DNA from: Primula veris
Taxonomy: Eukaryota; Streptophyta; Magnoliopsida; Ericales; Primulaceae
Direction: 5' to 3'
Assembly (NCBI GenBank): GCA_963682055.1
Contig: OY821744.1
Span: forward strand, 33,394,967 to 33,458,966
DNA length: 64,000 bases
This document shows positions 18,801 to 28,910 of this stretch, piece after piece. Position 1 is the stretch's first letter. Every line of letters starts with the position of its first letter. The translations under genes were made by a program, and so were the position numbers. The notes under the pieces were generated by a model, which was given only the letters and a program-made list of their open reading frames with translations, was not told the DNA's origin and searched no databases.

Positions 18801-20126
18801 CAAACCTGTCAAGTCGATAGCTGAAGATTCTGGTGATGGTGATTCAGATATCAGACCATCTGAAAACAAGGGTAAAGAAATAGCCGATAATGATGAAAGT
18901 CGAGTTGATGAAGAAACGAATATATTGAGAAGTCTTTTTGATGCTAATGGAATTCATGTAAGTTTCTGTCTCTTTTTAAGAAACAGAAGTTCTGATATCC
19001 CGAATATTTGTAACATTATAATGAATAGGATGTTTCAAACTTGTCATTGTAGAAATAATTCGCCATACTCGGTAGATTGAAAGTTGAACATCTGAAATTT
19101 GAATGAGGAACATGTTTTTTAACACGGAGAGTAGAAGTCCTGTGTATATTTATGTTTCTAAACGTAGGAATTGGTTCATTGGTGCAAAATTTGAACTAAG
19201 AAAATGTTCTTTTAAGCACAAGCACTATGGAGAGTACATTTTTATATGCGTAGAAATTGTTAGTAGTTGCGAAATTTACAGGGCCTTCCTGAAAAGTCAA
19301 CTCCTTTTATGGGCTTGTTTGGTTGCATCTTTTAAGCAAATAAGCTGGAATTTTGAGGTGGAGATTTTTTCTTTGGGTTCATCCAGCTTAAAGCTTAAAG
19401 ATGCAACCGAACGAAGTCAACGTACATCACATCTGATTAGTTTGTTCTCTTCCTTTCTCCCAGAGTGCAATGAACCATGATGTGATAATGAACTCCCATG
19501 ACGAAGAGAAGATTAGACGTGAAGAACAAGCTTCTCAAGTTGCCCAAAGGGCTGCAGAAGCTTTACGTATATCACGTACGCAACGTAGCCAAACAAGTAT
19601 TTCTGTCCCAACCTGGACCGGTAAATCAGGGGTAGCAGGGGCACCCTCGTCTTTTCGTCCCAAGTTCGGATCAACACAAAATACCCAAATAGTTAGTAAC
19701 TCTAAAAGTAACGGAACAAACGTTACAAACGGCTTAACAGCAGGCGCATCTTCTGGGAAAGCATTATCGTCAGCTCAATTGTTGGCAAAAATAAGAGGGA
19801 GCCAAACAAACGCAGTAAATGATGGGATTGAGCATCAATTCGGTTTGGCTTCGAGTTCTTCGAGTGGAACAACGCCAAGGAATGGTAAGCATATTAGTAA
19901 AAAACATAACTTATCAGGGGTACAACCGGAAATTTTGGCCCGGCAGATATGCACGTTTATCCAACAACGAGGTGGGAAAACTGCTTCTGTTAGTATTGTA
20001 GATCATTTTAAGGACAGGATTCCTTCGAAGGATTTACCACTTTTTAAGAACCTTTTGAAGGAGATAGCAATTTTGGAAAAAGGAGCTGATGGGTCATGGT
20101 GGGTTTTGAAATCTGAATATCAATAG
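12822..20126 (+). CDS. CHR8: CSB/ERCC6-type SWI2/SNF2 DNA-repair ATPase (CHR8-like), 7 exons
   Basis: Plant homologue of Cockayne syndrome B protein, a nuclear Swi2/Snf2 ATPase that acts on stalled RNA polymerase II in transcription-coupled repair. Exons: 12822-12914, 13750-14298, 14972-15371, 15902-16757, 17427-18036, 18505-18957, 19464-20126. These give 3624 nt with all phases matching, or 1207 aa, close to the Arabidopsis protein. The N-terminus reads [16 protein letters not shown], the conserved plant CSB start. Motif I is DEMGLGKT (414-421), motif II DEGH (550-553), motif III-like MTGAPIQN, and motif [11 protein letters not shown] (838-846, just after the exon 5/6 join). An acidic and Lys-rich insert (about 472-505) separates motifs I and II. 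The C-terminal segment [18 protein letters not shown] resembles the ubiquitin-binding/winged-helix end of CSB. No key motif is missing. Function is by homology. Confidence 0.95.
17090..17236. mobile_element. Decayed Stowaway-like fragment in a CSB intron
   Basis: The right side reads 'ttagggacggagtgagta', matching a Stowaway-type terminus. The left terminus is not clear. It sits in the 669-bp intron between exons 16757 and 17427. Confidence 0.35.
19311..19418. mobile_element. Short hAT-like MITE in the last CSB intron
   Basis: The left end gggcttgtttggttgcatct and the right end agatgcaaccgaacgaagtc form an inverted repeat of about 20 bp, extending inward through ttaagc/gcttaa. It ends only about 45 bp before the acceptor of the final exon. 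The same end type occurs in the kinase introns. Confidence 0.6.
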
Positions 20127-22855
20127 CTTCTTTGGGTGTTTGAACATAATAGATTATAATCTTAAGATTGCATTTGTTATAGTGTTGTGACCATTTGAGG
20201 AATTGTTTTAAAATTGCAGCTTCTAAGAGAGGCATAACTTTAGGATAAGAGCTCTTTTGAGTGAGGAACTATGGGTATTCCCTTTTTGTAGTTCTTTTGC
20301 CCTTAGTTTGGTACCACACAATTTTTCAAATACTTGTACAGTTACAGATATATTTCATTCCATTTTGCTAGTTAATATGCATCTTTCAAGACTGTTAAAT
20401 GTAAGGCATTTAGTTGATCCTTATTTCAAGAACCGGAGGAATTGGGATCTGTCTTTTGAGGTGCTATTATGCTACTATATCTTAATCCTTTAGAATCTGT
20501 GGTTACTTGAGATGTGTCACCATCGCTTCACTTGTATTTCTACCAAGTGTCTCAACTTGATATCAGTTTTGATAATATTAAGATTTGGAATAAGAGGCCA
20601 GCTTAATTAAGTGTATAAAACAGTACTTTTCGTTTGATCTACCACATATCAGTTATGTGTGTTTTTTTATTGAACAAACACATCGAACGGAACAAAATTT
20701 GGACAATTTTATTCAGATTTTTTAAAAATGATTATTCAATTTTGCACATGTCCAAACTGGTAATCAGGAGTTTAGTGGTTGCCAACTCCAACTATGAATT
20801 CAAGTTTCTACTTTTATGTCAAATATTGGTTTGTTCATGCATTGCATAGTTTGCCGATTAATATGAATTCAAATAAATTACTATTTGGAAAAAAATGAGT
20901 TGACAATATTGCTTGGTATAACTGCAATACTAACATACTATCAGGTAATCATGCATGGTATCAAGTTTATTATAATATACTTGTCCCCTTTTACATATTC
21001 GTTTAGTAATTAAGTAGTGCTTTTGGTAGGAAAATTCATACCCATTATTACCCCATGAAGCCGCAGATACACTTATAAGAGAAGTTATGCAATTATGTGT
21101 ATTACGTTTATGTAAAACCAACTTTAAAATTCGATTATGCCTCAAAAACCTTACTGAATAAGAATATGCCAAATATCAATCATTCTTAGACCAACCTGGG
21201 CCTGGTCGGGTGTAATAGACAGAAAAAATATTTGATGTTTCTTAAAACTTCGTAGTTCAAAGTACTTGTAAATGTATAGCATTCTATAAACAATGTATCC
21301 TTTAAATTTTAAGAGCTTCGGAAATAATTTCGATTCAGTATGTGTCAGTTGGCTCGGTTAGTATAATGTGATAGCACGGGTTAATTATAGCAAGTGCTTA
21401 TCCGTGTGAACGATCGATGATCAGTAGCTAGAATTGTTCCGCACCTGCCATAACATTATGTTAAAACTTATATGCTAACTAACATTTTTTCTAATCATGT
21501 ACATATAAACAAAACTACTATCATAAAATAGCTAGTAGCTTTATGGATTTGGGCAAAAGTGTGTCATGCAAATACAGGTGGTGCTATGGCTTGTGAAAGA
21601 AAATTCATGCTCAATAGATTAAAAATGAATTAATTAGTCCACAGAATATCAAGCCATACCCAAATTTCCTCCAAAATTTATAGCAATTGACACACTACAC
21701 CAATTTAATATGTAAATAAAATGTAGCCCTTAGTCGCATGATTCTGCGAATTAAAATAATTCAATACTTTAAACCACACAAGTTAAGTACGTGGACTATT
21801 CTTTCACAACAACAACACCACCAGAATTAACTCCAGTGTTATAATTAGAATAATTTCCATGATCATCAATCTCTCTCTTTCAGCCTGCATTAGATTTTGG
21901 AAGATAATTGATACCACTAGAAACATAACATAAACTATAAGGCTCATAAAAAACAAAGTTAACAATAACAAAACTAATGTTCTACTACAAATTAAAAGAC
22001 TAAACTTAACCAAAAAAGTTTTTCTAAATCCCAAAGGAGCTTGAAAGCAAGCATAACAAAGAAACAGCTACCACTACTATCATTATATTAAGAATAAATA
22101 AAATATACTACATCCGTTCCCATTTAATTGTCCGTTATGAAACTACGTACAATTTTGACCGGCTTATACTTGTATCAAAATTGTTGAAATGAATTTGTTT
22201 TAAATCTAATCATAAAGTTTAACATTTGGACTATATGATCAACTTTTGAGAATTTTCATTCCGACAATTTTGATACAAGTTACAAGCCGGTCAAAATTGC
22301 AGGTAATTTCGTAGTTGGACAATTAAATAGGAATATATATAAGCTAAATGAGAGACATGCAGTGGTACTTGCCGGTAAATATGACCAAGCTTTTTCTTCC
22401 ATAATCAGCCAATATATATTCTTTAACACACGCTTGTATGGTATTCTCTTTGTTTAGCAATAACTTTTATATAGATTTGAAATATCCCGACCATGTTAGC
22501 ACAAAATTTACTCATTTTATTAATTCCAATGTTTAGGATTTGAATCTCTAGTAAATGCACAACAATTTAGGGCAAAAACCTTGTCCTAAACCACATTATG
22601 AAATCAAATCGTACATATGATTTATATATACAATACACTGCTGTACCAACTACCAAGATTAATTTCCAAACCATATTATTCATAATAAATATTGTTAATA
22701 TAGTAGATCTAGTGATCCACTAGCCTACATTTTGAGAAACATATGCTGAATACACATAATCTGATGATCATAACTTCTAAATGAATTAAGTACTTGTAGA
22801 TATATATATATAATGCGTATATGAAAAAAAATATATCAAAGATATTACACGTGAG
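20127..22855. other. Convergent intergenic spacer, CSB to LSH
   Basis: This contains the 3' UTR of the CSB gene and the 3' flank of the LSH gene, with a Stowaway MITE at 22107-22337 and an AT tract near 22797-22813. Apart from these I see nothing supported. The short open frames are AT-rich and lack homology that I recognise. Confidence 0.5.
22107..22337. mobile_element. Second Stowaway-type MITE of the same family
   Basis: This shares 'aactacgtacaattttgaccggctta' type sequence and the mirrored 'caagccggtcaaaattg' arm with the copy at 6923-7162. The left end reads catccgttcccatttaattg and the right end caattaaataggaa, so the termini are more decayed than in the first copy. Confidence 0.75.
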
Positions 22856-23815
22856 TTAGGGCGGGCTGGTATGCGGCAGCTGAGATGTCGCGAAATGCGA
22901 CATGGGTTCCTGCTGAGGTGGCGACGGAGGTTTTTTTCGCTTCTTCTTTTCATAGCTAATCCCTCTAGCTTTTGACTGCAAGTCTCGTACCTCGCGCAGG
23001 TACAGCCTAACCGCTCTCTCCCCAAAAGGATTCACCTGGGGTGCCCCACCATTCTCCTCGTAGGCTGCTCTGAGACGGCCTACGATAGCATCCAAACTGC
23101 CCCAAGCCTGCCTGAGAGGGCAGGGGCATGGCGCAGGCGGACAAGGGTGCCCAAAGTAAGGGCATGCCGGAGTGTGTACCTTGGTCTTTCCAAACTGATC
23201 GAGGTACCTGTACGTATTAGTGGAACCATAATTGTTTTACTTTTAATAATACCGGGTAAAATCTTGTAAATGTTATAGTGATTAGCAACAAAGGCTATCT
23301 TGCCAATCTTGTTTTTATATGGCTTTTTTGCTAAATTAGTAAATTTGCAAGCGATTTTCGTGACAAGCCAACAAGTTTAATTATAGTGACTACTTACTAT
23401 TTCAGTCGTAATTTGCTTGGAATCTGAGCGACCGCTTTTATTCGGTCGCTATTTTAAGTCGCTAAACCGTACTTTTCTGGTAGTGTTTACGAAATACCAC
23501 GGTTGCTATTTTCTTTGTCGCTAATCTGACTCTATGATGTACTGAATATTAACTATTAAGTAAAACAAAATGTAAAAAGTTTTTGTTTTCTCCGATGTAC
23601 CTGAGAAACTCTAGGACATGTGCCCCGCTGCATCTCTCGAGGGTGAGAGGGGGTCTGTGGTTGCGCAGGTAAAGGCCGAAAGTGTTCCAGTCACGACGTT
23701 TCTGATTCTCATACCTGCTAGGTGTAGATGACGTGGCAGCAGTGGCGGTGGTGGTGAAGCTTATTAGGGTTTCTTGGGTATGATTTTGAGCATGATCTTG
23801 AGGGGGATCGGCCAT
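22856..23815 (-). CDS. LSH: ALOG-domain transcription factor (LIGHT-DEPENDENT SHORT HYPOCOTYLS family), 2 exons
   Basis: A nuclear plant-specific ALOG protein of 188 aa; family members act in organ boundaries, meristem activity and light-dependent growth. Exons on the minus strand are 23815-23601 and 23207-22856 (567 nt with stop), joined across a GT-AG intron inside the codon for Arg72. The ALOG domain runs from about residue 33 ([19 protein letters not shown]) to about 160. It includes the zinc-ribbon insert with the H, C, H and CPC residues ([22 protein letters not shown]) and the helix block [13 protein letters not shown] basic tail KKKRKK is a likely nuclear localisation signal. The N-terminus is low-complexity Thr/Ala. 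The length is normal. It most resembles members with [11 protein letters not shown], such as the LSH1/LSH3 type, but the exact orthologue cannot be decided. Confidence 0.95.
23400..23486. mobile_element. CACTA-like terminus inside the LSH intron
   Basis: The sequence ends 'acttttctggtagtg', which on the other strand reads CACTACCAGAAAAGT, a typical plant CACTA (En/Spm) terminus. It is preceded by repeated gcgacc/gtcgct motifs, as found in CACTA subterminal regions. I could not find a matching left terminus, so this is probably a fragment. Confidence 0.55.
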
Positions 23816-24655
23816 TATGTATTCAGTTAGGGCTATTTTTTCTTGAATTTATAATAGGATTGTAATTCTAGCTAGGGTTTACTAGATTAGGTAGTTTTTG
23901 TCATCCTTTCATTGGCTGATGAGACTTGATCTGACTAGAATTGGTATTATTATTGGATGATTGCCTTTTATGTAATTTTAAGTGGTGATAGAGAAAATCT
24001 GGTTTTACTGGATTTTGTGGTTTCCTTATTGGGGGTGAATGATGTGATGTTGACTGTAATAGTACCAGTGAGTGTACTCACTTCACTTATTGGTTGCTTT
24101 TAGGGTTTTACCATTTGTCCCTTTTCTTGGGTAGTTGAGTTACTATTTAGGTCAGACCTTGATATAAGAGTTTCACTATTTATTTACTGTTTGTATTTAA
24201 AACCAAGTATTTCAAAATTTGTTAAAAATTCCAAAAATATAATTATGTCATAAAAAGTTTATAGTTACTTTTTCAAATAAAATGCAAAAAAAAAGTCAGA
24301 TTTTTACTTAAAAGTTAAAACATCCTAAAGTCTATGAGTTCTTTTAATTAAATGAAGGAATGATTTATTCAAGGCTTTAAGTTAATTAGTTGTGGTTTTT
24401 TGCTTAGCAAAAATTTGGCTTGTTTAGTAAAATATTTGTTGGGGATCTTTGTCAAGCTATAAATTGTTTCCCTTTTAAGTGAAGTAAATGTTTTTGAATC
24501 AAATGACAGCTACTTAATAAAATTAGAAAACTAATTAAATTGTTAAAATTGTCATTTTCATTATTTTATCACAATACATCTATAAAAGAGAAACACGTCC
24601 TATTTTTTTGTCTTTGGTTAATTTTTCTTGGAAATAGATGGAAAAAAATAAGGAC
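23816..24655. promoter_or_regulatory. 5' flank of the LSH gene
   Basis: This is upstream sequence of the minus-strand ALOG gene. No TATA box or start site could be fixed with confidence. The stretch is AT-rich and non-coding. Confidence 0.3.
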
Positions 24656-24657
24656 TA

Positions 24658-25195
24658 AGAGCATTTATAATAATGTTGTTATCTCTATTGTTAACTAAAA
24701 TTTTTTTGTCTCAATTAGTTATGTTAAATCATGTGTTATCTTTATAGATGTTAAAAAAAATTGTTAAATATAACAATGATTTTAATGTTGTTAGAGCATC
24801 CACAATAGTTATGTTAATTTTTACAATATTAATTTTGACACATCATCATTTAATTGCATGTTAAATGACACATATGTTACTTAAATTTAACTTTTACATT
24901 AGTGTATTAACTTAACAAAGTTATCTAATTTTAATTAAAATTAATTATCAATTGAAATCTCATTAATTAGTCATTTTGTAAACCCTCGTTAATATAGGAA
25001 CTAATTACTAGGAGTATTTGAAATATAATTCATGTTTTAATTAATTGTATTTTGCCACATAATTCATTAACAACATTAAAAACATTGTTATATTTAACAA
25101 CTTTTTTAACATCTATAACGATAACACATGATTTAACATTGTTATATTTAACAATTTTTTTAACATCTACCAGGTGCTAAAACAACGTTACATCT
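24658..25195. mobile_element. MITE-like inverted-repeat element with a probable nested insertion
   Basis: 'gttaaatcatgtgttatc' with 'agatgttaaaaaaa' (24724-24779) is mirrored by 'ttaacatctataacgataacacatgatttaac' type sequence at about 25082-25137. A second copy of the 'ttgttatatttaacaa' arm follows to about 25172. A new 'agagcatccacaatagt' start lies inside at about 24793, which suggests one element inserted in another. No coding capacity. Confidence 0.6.
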
Positions 25196-26892
25196 CACAG
25201 GTGTTTCACTGTTTTGTAAGATTCCCCTCGTAGCTTTCTTCTTTTGAAACAGGAAAATCCCTACTTCTTTTTGAAATGTGAAAATCTGCTTCTTGTTGTA
25301 TTATCCAACAAAATATATTTACAAAAAATATTTTTTAGGTGAATTCATTCGATCTTTTTGCCAAAACAAAGCTTACCAATAAATATTAATTAGGACTTAG
25401 GAACATATATAGGACATGCGTCGTGATTCTCTAAATAAATCAATATTTCACATTTGAGTTTTTTTTAAAACTGAAACTATACTTTCTACTATTTCTTGAA
25501 CAAGGTTTGATATATTTGCATTGTTCTTTGCTGTAAAATTGGATATGCCAATGAGCTATTACGTACAATCGAGTAGGTCGATTATGTGGTATGTGTACAT
25601 TTGATTGGGCTAAGTGAACAAGAGCAATCGTGATGGGGATGGTAAACGTAGGATTTGAAAACCGACTTGGTGTTAATTAAGTTCACTGATTTAGTAATAA
25701 TTGTTGGATATTCAATTATCCACGTCTTTCCTATATTATCAAATAAGCTTTCATTTCTTAACAAAAAAACTTCGTTGGAGAACAATTTTGGAGTACTATT
25801 TGACTGGACAATCCGAATATATTGATAATACATATATTATCCAAAGGTATTGATTGTTAATATAACAATGACAACAGTATCATCAATTTTCTTTTTTGTT
25901 ACGGACGTTGTTAACCTAATTATATTAACCTCCTTAATTACAAAAAGGCATGTCACATGTGCAAACACATGATATCTAAAAAAAAAAGAAAAAGAAAAAG
26001 AAAGAAGTTAGATCGCACAAATTAGTGACATATTTTGGTTATCAACACCCTACTTAGGGATGGTATGACGATTAATTTCAATTGTACTGACAGATATTGT
26101 AATTTAACGACAGGTCTCTGACATACGTTCATAATTGAAACTTTTTTTTAGTAGAGAACTATGGCCTACTAGCCATGACAAAGCCTATATACACATTACA
26201 CCTGTCAATATGCACTTAATTAAATATGACACTAGATAATAGGTTCGTAGGATACTTTTAAGGATGGTGCGTGAAAGTATCAGTTACTCCATAATATAGC
26301 ATGTTGCTAATGTATGAAAATTATTTTGACCACGTATGGTGAACTTTGATTTTCGTTGTTAAGCACTTGACTTTTGGATCATTTTTTCTGTTATTTCTCA
26401 CTAACCATAATTTAGGGGTGGAATTTCTGTACTTATGTTTAGCAACCTATCTAGCTACCAATTTTTAATCCGAGTTGGACAAGTTGAAACTCAAAGTTCC
26501 GTATACGGTATACCGATACTTCGTTTCAGTATTGTCGTGCCGAATTTTAAAAATCGGTTTGGTTTTGATATATCCATTTTGTGTGCTTGGTATAATACGA
26601 CTAAACCGAAACGTCAGGAACTATATTAGTACTAATACTGTGTCTGAAAAAAAGTGGATATGTAGATATAGACGAATAATCTCAATATAATTGTTTATTT
26701 AGGAAGTCAAATACATAAAACTTGAGTCTCTTCATTTTATCAAACCCTATAAATTAAAGGAATGCTTACCAAAAAGTTCCAATTAATTGACAAACTATAT
26801 TTCCAAACAATGTTACTGTCTCACATTTGTTTTCAAAAGTGTCATTTTATCCGATTGTTTGTGCACTTGTGATTCATTTTTGACGATTGTCA
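25196..26892. other. AT-rich spacer before the retrotransposon block
   Basis: No supported gene. A patch near 26505-26615 has 'cggtataccgatac' and 'aatcggtttggttt', which resembles dispersed plant repeats of 'ggtataccga' type. There is an A-rich run near 25979-26005. Confidence 0.4.
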
Positions 26893-27028
26893 TGTTGGCT
26901 TTGATACTATTTCGAACAAACAATAAAATAAAGGACAATAAATTAAAAGACAGGAACGCAATGGAAATAAACAATTTTATATCTCACAAATGAAATATAA
27001 ATTACAATTCCTGATTCAACAAATAAAC

Positions 27029-27330
27029 AAACTGCCGGACTGTTTTGTAATAAAACAAACTGCCGGACTGGTTTTGTAAAAAAGCAAACTGCCGGACTGG
27101 TTTTAACAAATAAAAACTGCCGGACTGTTTTGTAATAAAAGAAACTGCCGGACTGGTTTTAATAAACTGCCGGACTGTTTTGTAATAAAATAAACTGCCA
27201 GACTGGTTTTGTAATAAAACAAACTGCCGGACTGGTTTGTAAATAAAACAAACTGCCGGACTGTTTTAATAAATAAAAAACTGCCGGGCTGGTTTTAACA
27301 AATAAAAAACTGCCGGACTGGTTTTGTAAA
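27029..27330. repeat. LTR-internal array of ~30-bp repeats, about 11 units
   Basis: The core aaactgccggactg is followed by spacers of ttttgtaataaaac, gttttaacaaataa or gttttgtaaaaaagc type. I counted 11 cores, with one variant ccagactg and one ccgggctg. The partner LTR has a shorter array of 9 cores (33788-34026). Confidence 0.85.
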
Positions 27331-27750
27331 AAACTGGAAATTACAGAACTGAAAAGTAAATTACAGAAATAGAAAGACTGAAAGTAAACAGTACTGAAAT
27401 GTAAATACAGAAAAGAAACAGTACAGAAAAGTAAATTACAGAAATGAAACAGTACTGAAATGAAATGGACAGAATGTAAATGACTGGAAAATAAATAACA
27501 TAAATATAAAAGAAGAGGCAACTGCTGAGCAGTTTCCCTTAAACAATATTTCCCGAACCACCTTTAAATGTTTCTGGTTTCGGGACTTTGTTCCCAATGT
27601 ACAACTTCTATCTCAGAGTGGCTCGTATGGAAACCGGCACCGAACCACAGGTCGAGCTGTTGGTGGTGCGGTTCTCTCTCTCTAAGTGTATGCTTATGCT
27701 GTGAGGTTGTGTGTATTCTGGTGTGTTGAAATGAGAGGGGGAGGGCTGCC

Positions 27751-27757
27751 TTTTATA
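27751..27757 (-). promoter_or_regulatory. TATA box of the 3' LTR
   Basis: On the minus strand the sequence reads TATAAAA within GCTATAAAAGGCAGCC, followed by a CT/CA-rich stretch that could hold the start site. The same box occurs in the other LTR at 34455-34461. Confidence 0.6.
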
Positions 27758-28910
27758 GCATCTAATGAAACCGTAGCCATAAATGTTGGTCATCAATTCT
27801 GGGAGTTACACCCCCAGAATCCGCTCAATTAATTCTGAAACCGCAGCATTTAATCTCATTCATTGCTGGAGCGTTTCTGTTGCTGGAAACTCTAGGAACT
27901 GCTTTGTATTTTATACAAAACTCCCTATTCGGGTTTGGACCCAAGACCCAAGACCCGAGACATTCCCCAAATCCCAAATCCCAAATCCCAAGCCCAAGCC
28001 CAAGCCCACGCCCACGCCCGAGCCCGAGACCCGAGACACGAGACACGAGATACGAGCGAGCGCGCGTGTGTGGTACACACTAATACTCTTAGGTGTATGT
28101 GGACATGTTAGTTTAATAACTACATGGGTTGGTATGGTATATATATTGTAAAATTAACTCTTAATCTTCCAATATGGGATTATACTAAATGGTTTTCTTT
28201 TACCATTTCGGTTTTTCCAGATTTGAGCTTTCGAGGCACCAACTTTGAAGCCACTTTGTATTCACACCCATTCTCCGAATAGGTCATGTGATATATCGTT
28301 ACGAAGCTCGTCACACGGGCTACTCAACCACGTTGAGTACGGTATAAACAACTCAGCGCTGTTACATGAAATAATGACTCAAAGTTGGTCCAGTGACCAT
28401 TCGGAAACACCCATGTTTTCACATGTTTTTCCAACAACCCCCCACATGAATGCAATTGGCTGAAAATAAAAATGCTCCTAAATGCATACGAGAGAACCGC
28501 AAGAGTTCACTGCATAAGGACAGGTAGCGCGCGCCTTGAACCTGCCGTAGTGACGTAAAATCTGATATGCTACTATTGGGTAGCCTTTAAGCCTTGAACC
28601 CTTTAGCATTTGTGCATACCAGGGTAATGCGCACACAGTGTCCTCTCCACACCACTTACTAAGCCCTTTGGTTGTTGTCCATATTTGGCCGTGGACTGCC
28701 TTGGCAAATCAACCGAGTGCTCTAGCGATTTAGCTCATGGCTCATCACATAGTATCGGCCATACACACTCGTCATAGGTGATTTCAAGTCAAGGGTGTCC
28801 TGACTCACCCCTCTCGACCTTCGAGATACTTGTTTTCATTAAGAGCCTCATGCTCACCCTTAGGATGGTCTAGGTCTATCACTCTTTCATCGTAGAAATG
28901 GGCTGGGAAC

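Larger units (their letters stand above)
26893..28436 (-). repeat. Complete 3' LTR (1544 bp) of the minus-strand copia element
   Basis: This is bounded by TGTTGG and CCAACA, a perfect 6-bp terminal inverted repeat. On the plus strand it contains an array of about 11 imperfect ~30-bp repeats with core aaactgccggactg (27029-27330), then acagaaatgaaacagtactg-type repeats, a TATA box on the element's strand (27751-27757), and a C-rich block (about 27950-28045). The distal part 28060-28436 has no counterpart in the truncated partner. Confidence 0.85.

Noticed and set aside
19103..19480. 125-codon plus-strand open frame
   Set aside because: It lies in the last CSB intron and includes the hAT-like MITE; the splice sites on both sides agree in phase without it.
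21354..21430. Possible tRNA-like segment ('gttggctcggttagtataatg')
   Set aside because: No acceptor stem, anticodon loop or T-arm consensus could be folded by eye.
27029..27330. Possible CRISPR-like array (repeats of constant core with variable spacers)
   Set aside because: Spacers are not unique, repeats are degenerate, and the array is inside an LTR in a plant genome.
27159..27521. 120-codon minus-strand open frame with repeated Ser/Pro/Ala and Gln-Ser-Gly-Ser units
   Set aside because: It lies entirely in the LTR repeat array; the repeated peptide is just the 30-bp DNA repeat read in one frame. The same frame occurs in the other LTR.
27825..28046. Gly/Leu/Arg-rich minus-strand open frame
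   Set aside because: It is produced by the G-rich hexamer block in the LTR and has no start context or family resemblance.
28437..28910. Extra gene between RNase H and the 3' LTR of the minus-strand copia element
   Set aside because: No frame of useful length or recognised domain; it reads as a non-coding 3' region of the element.
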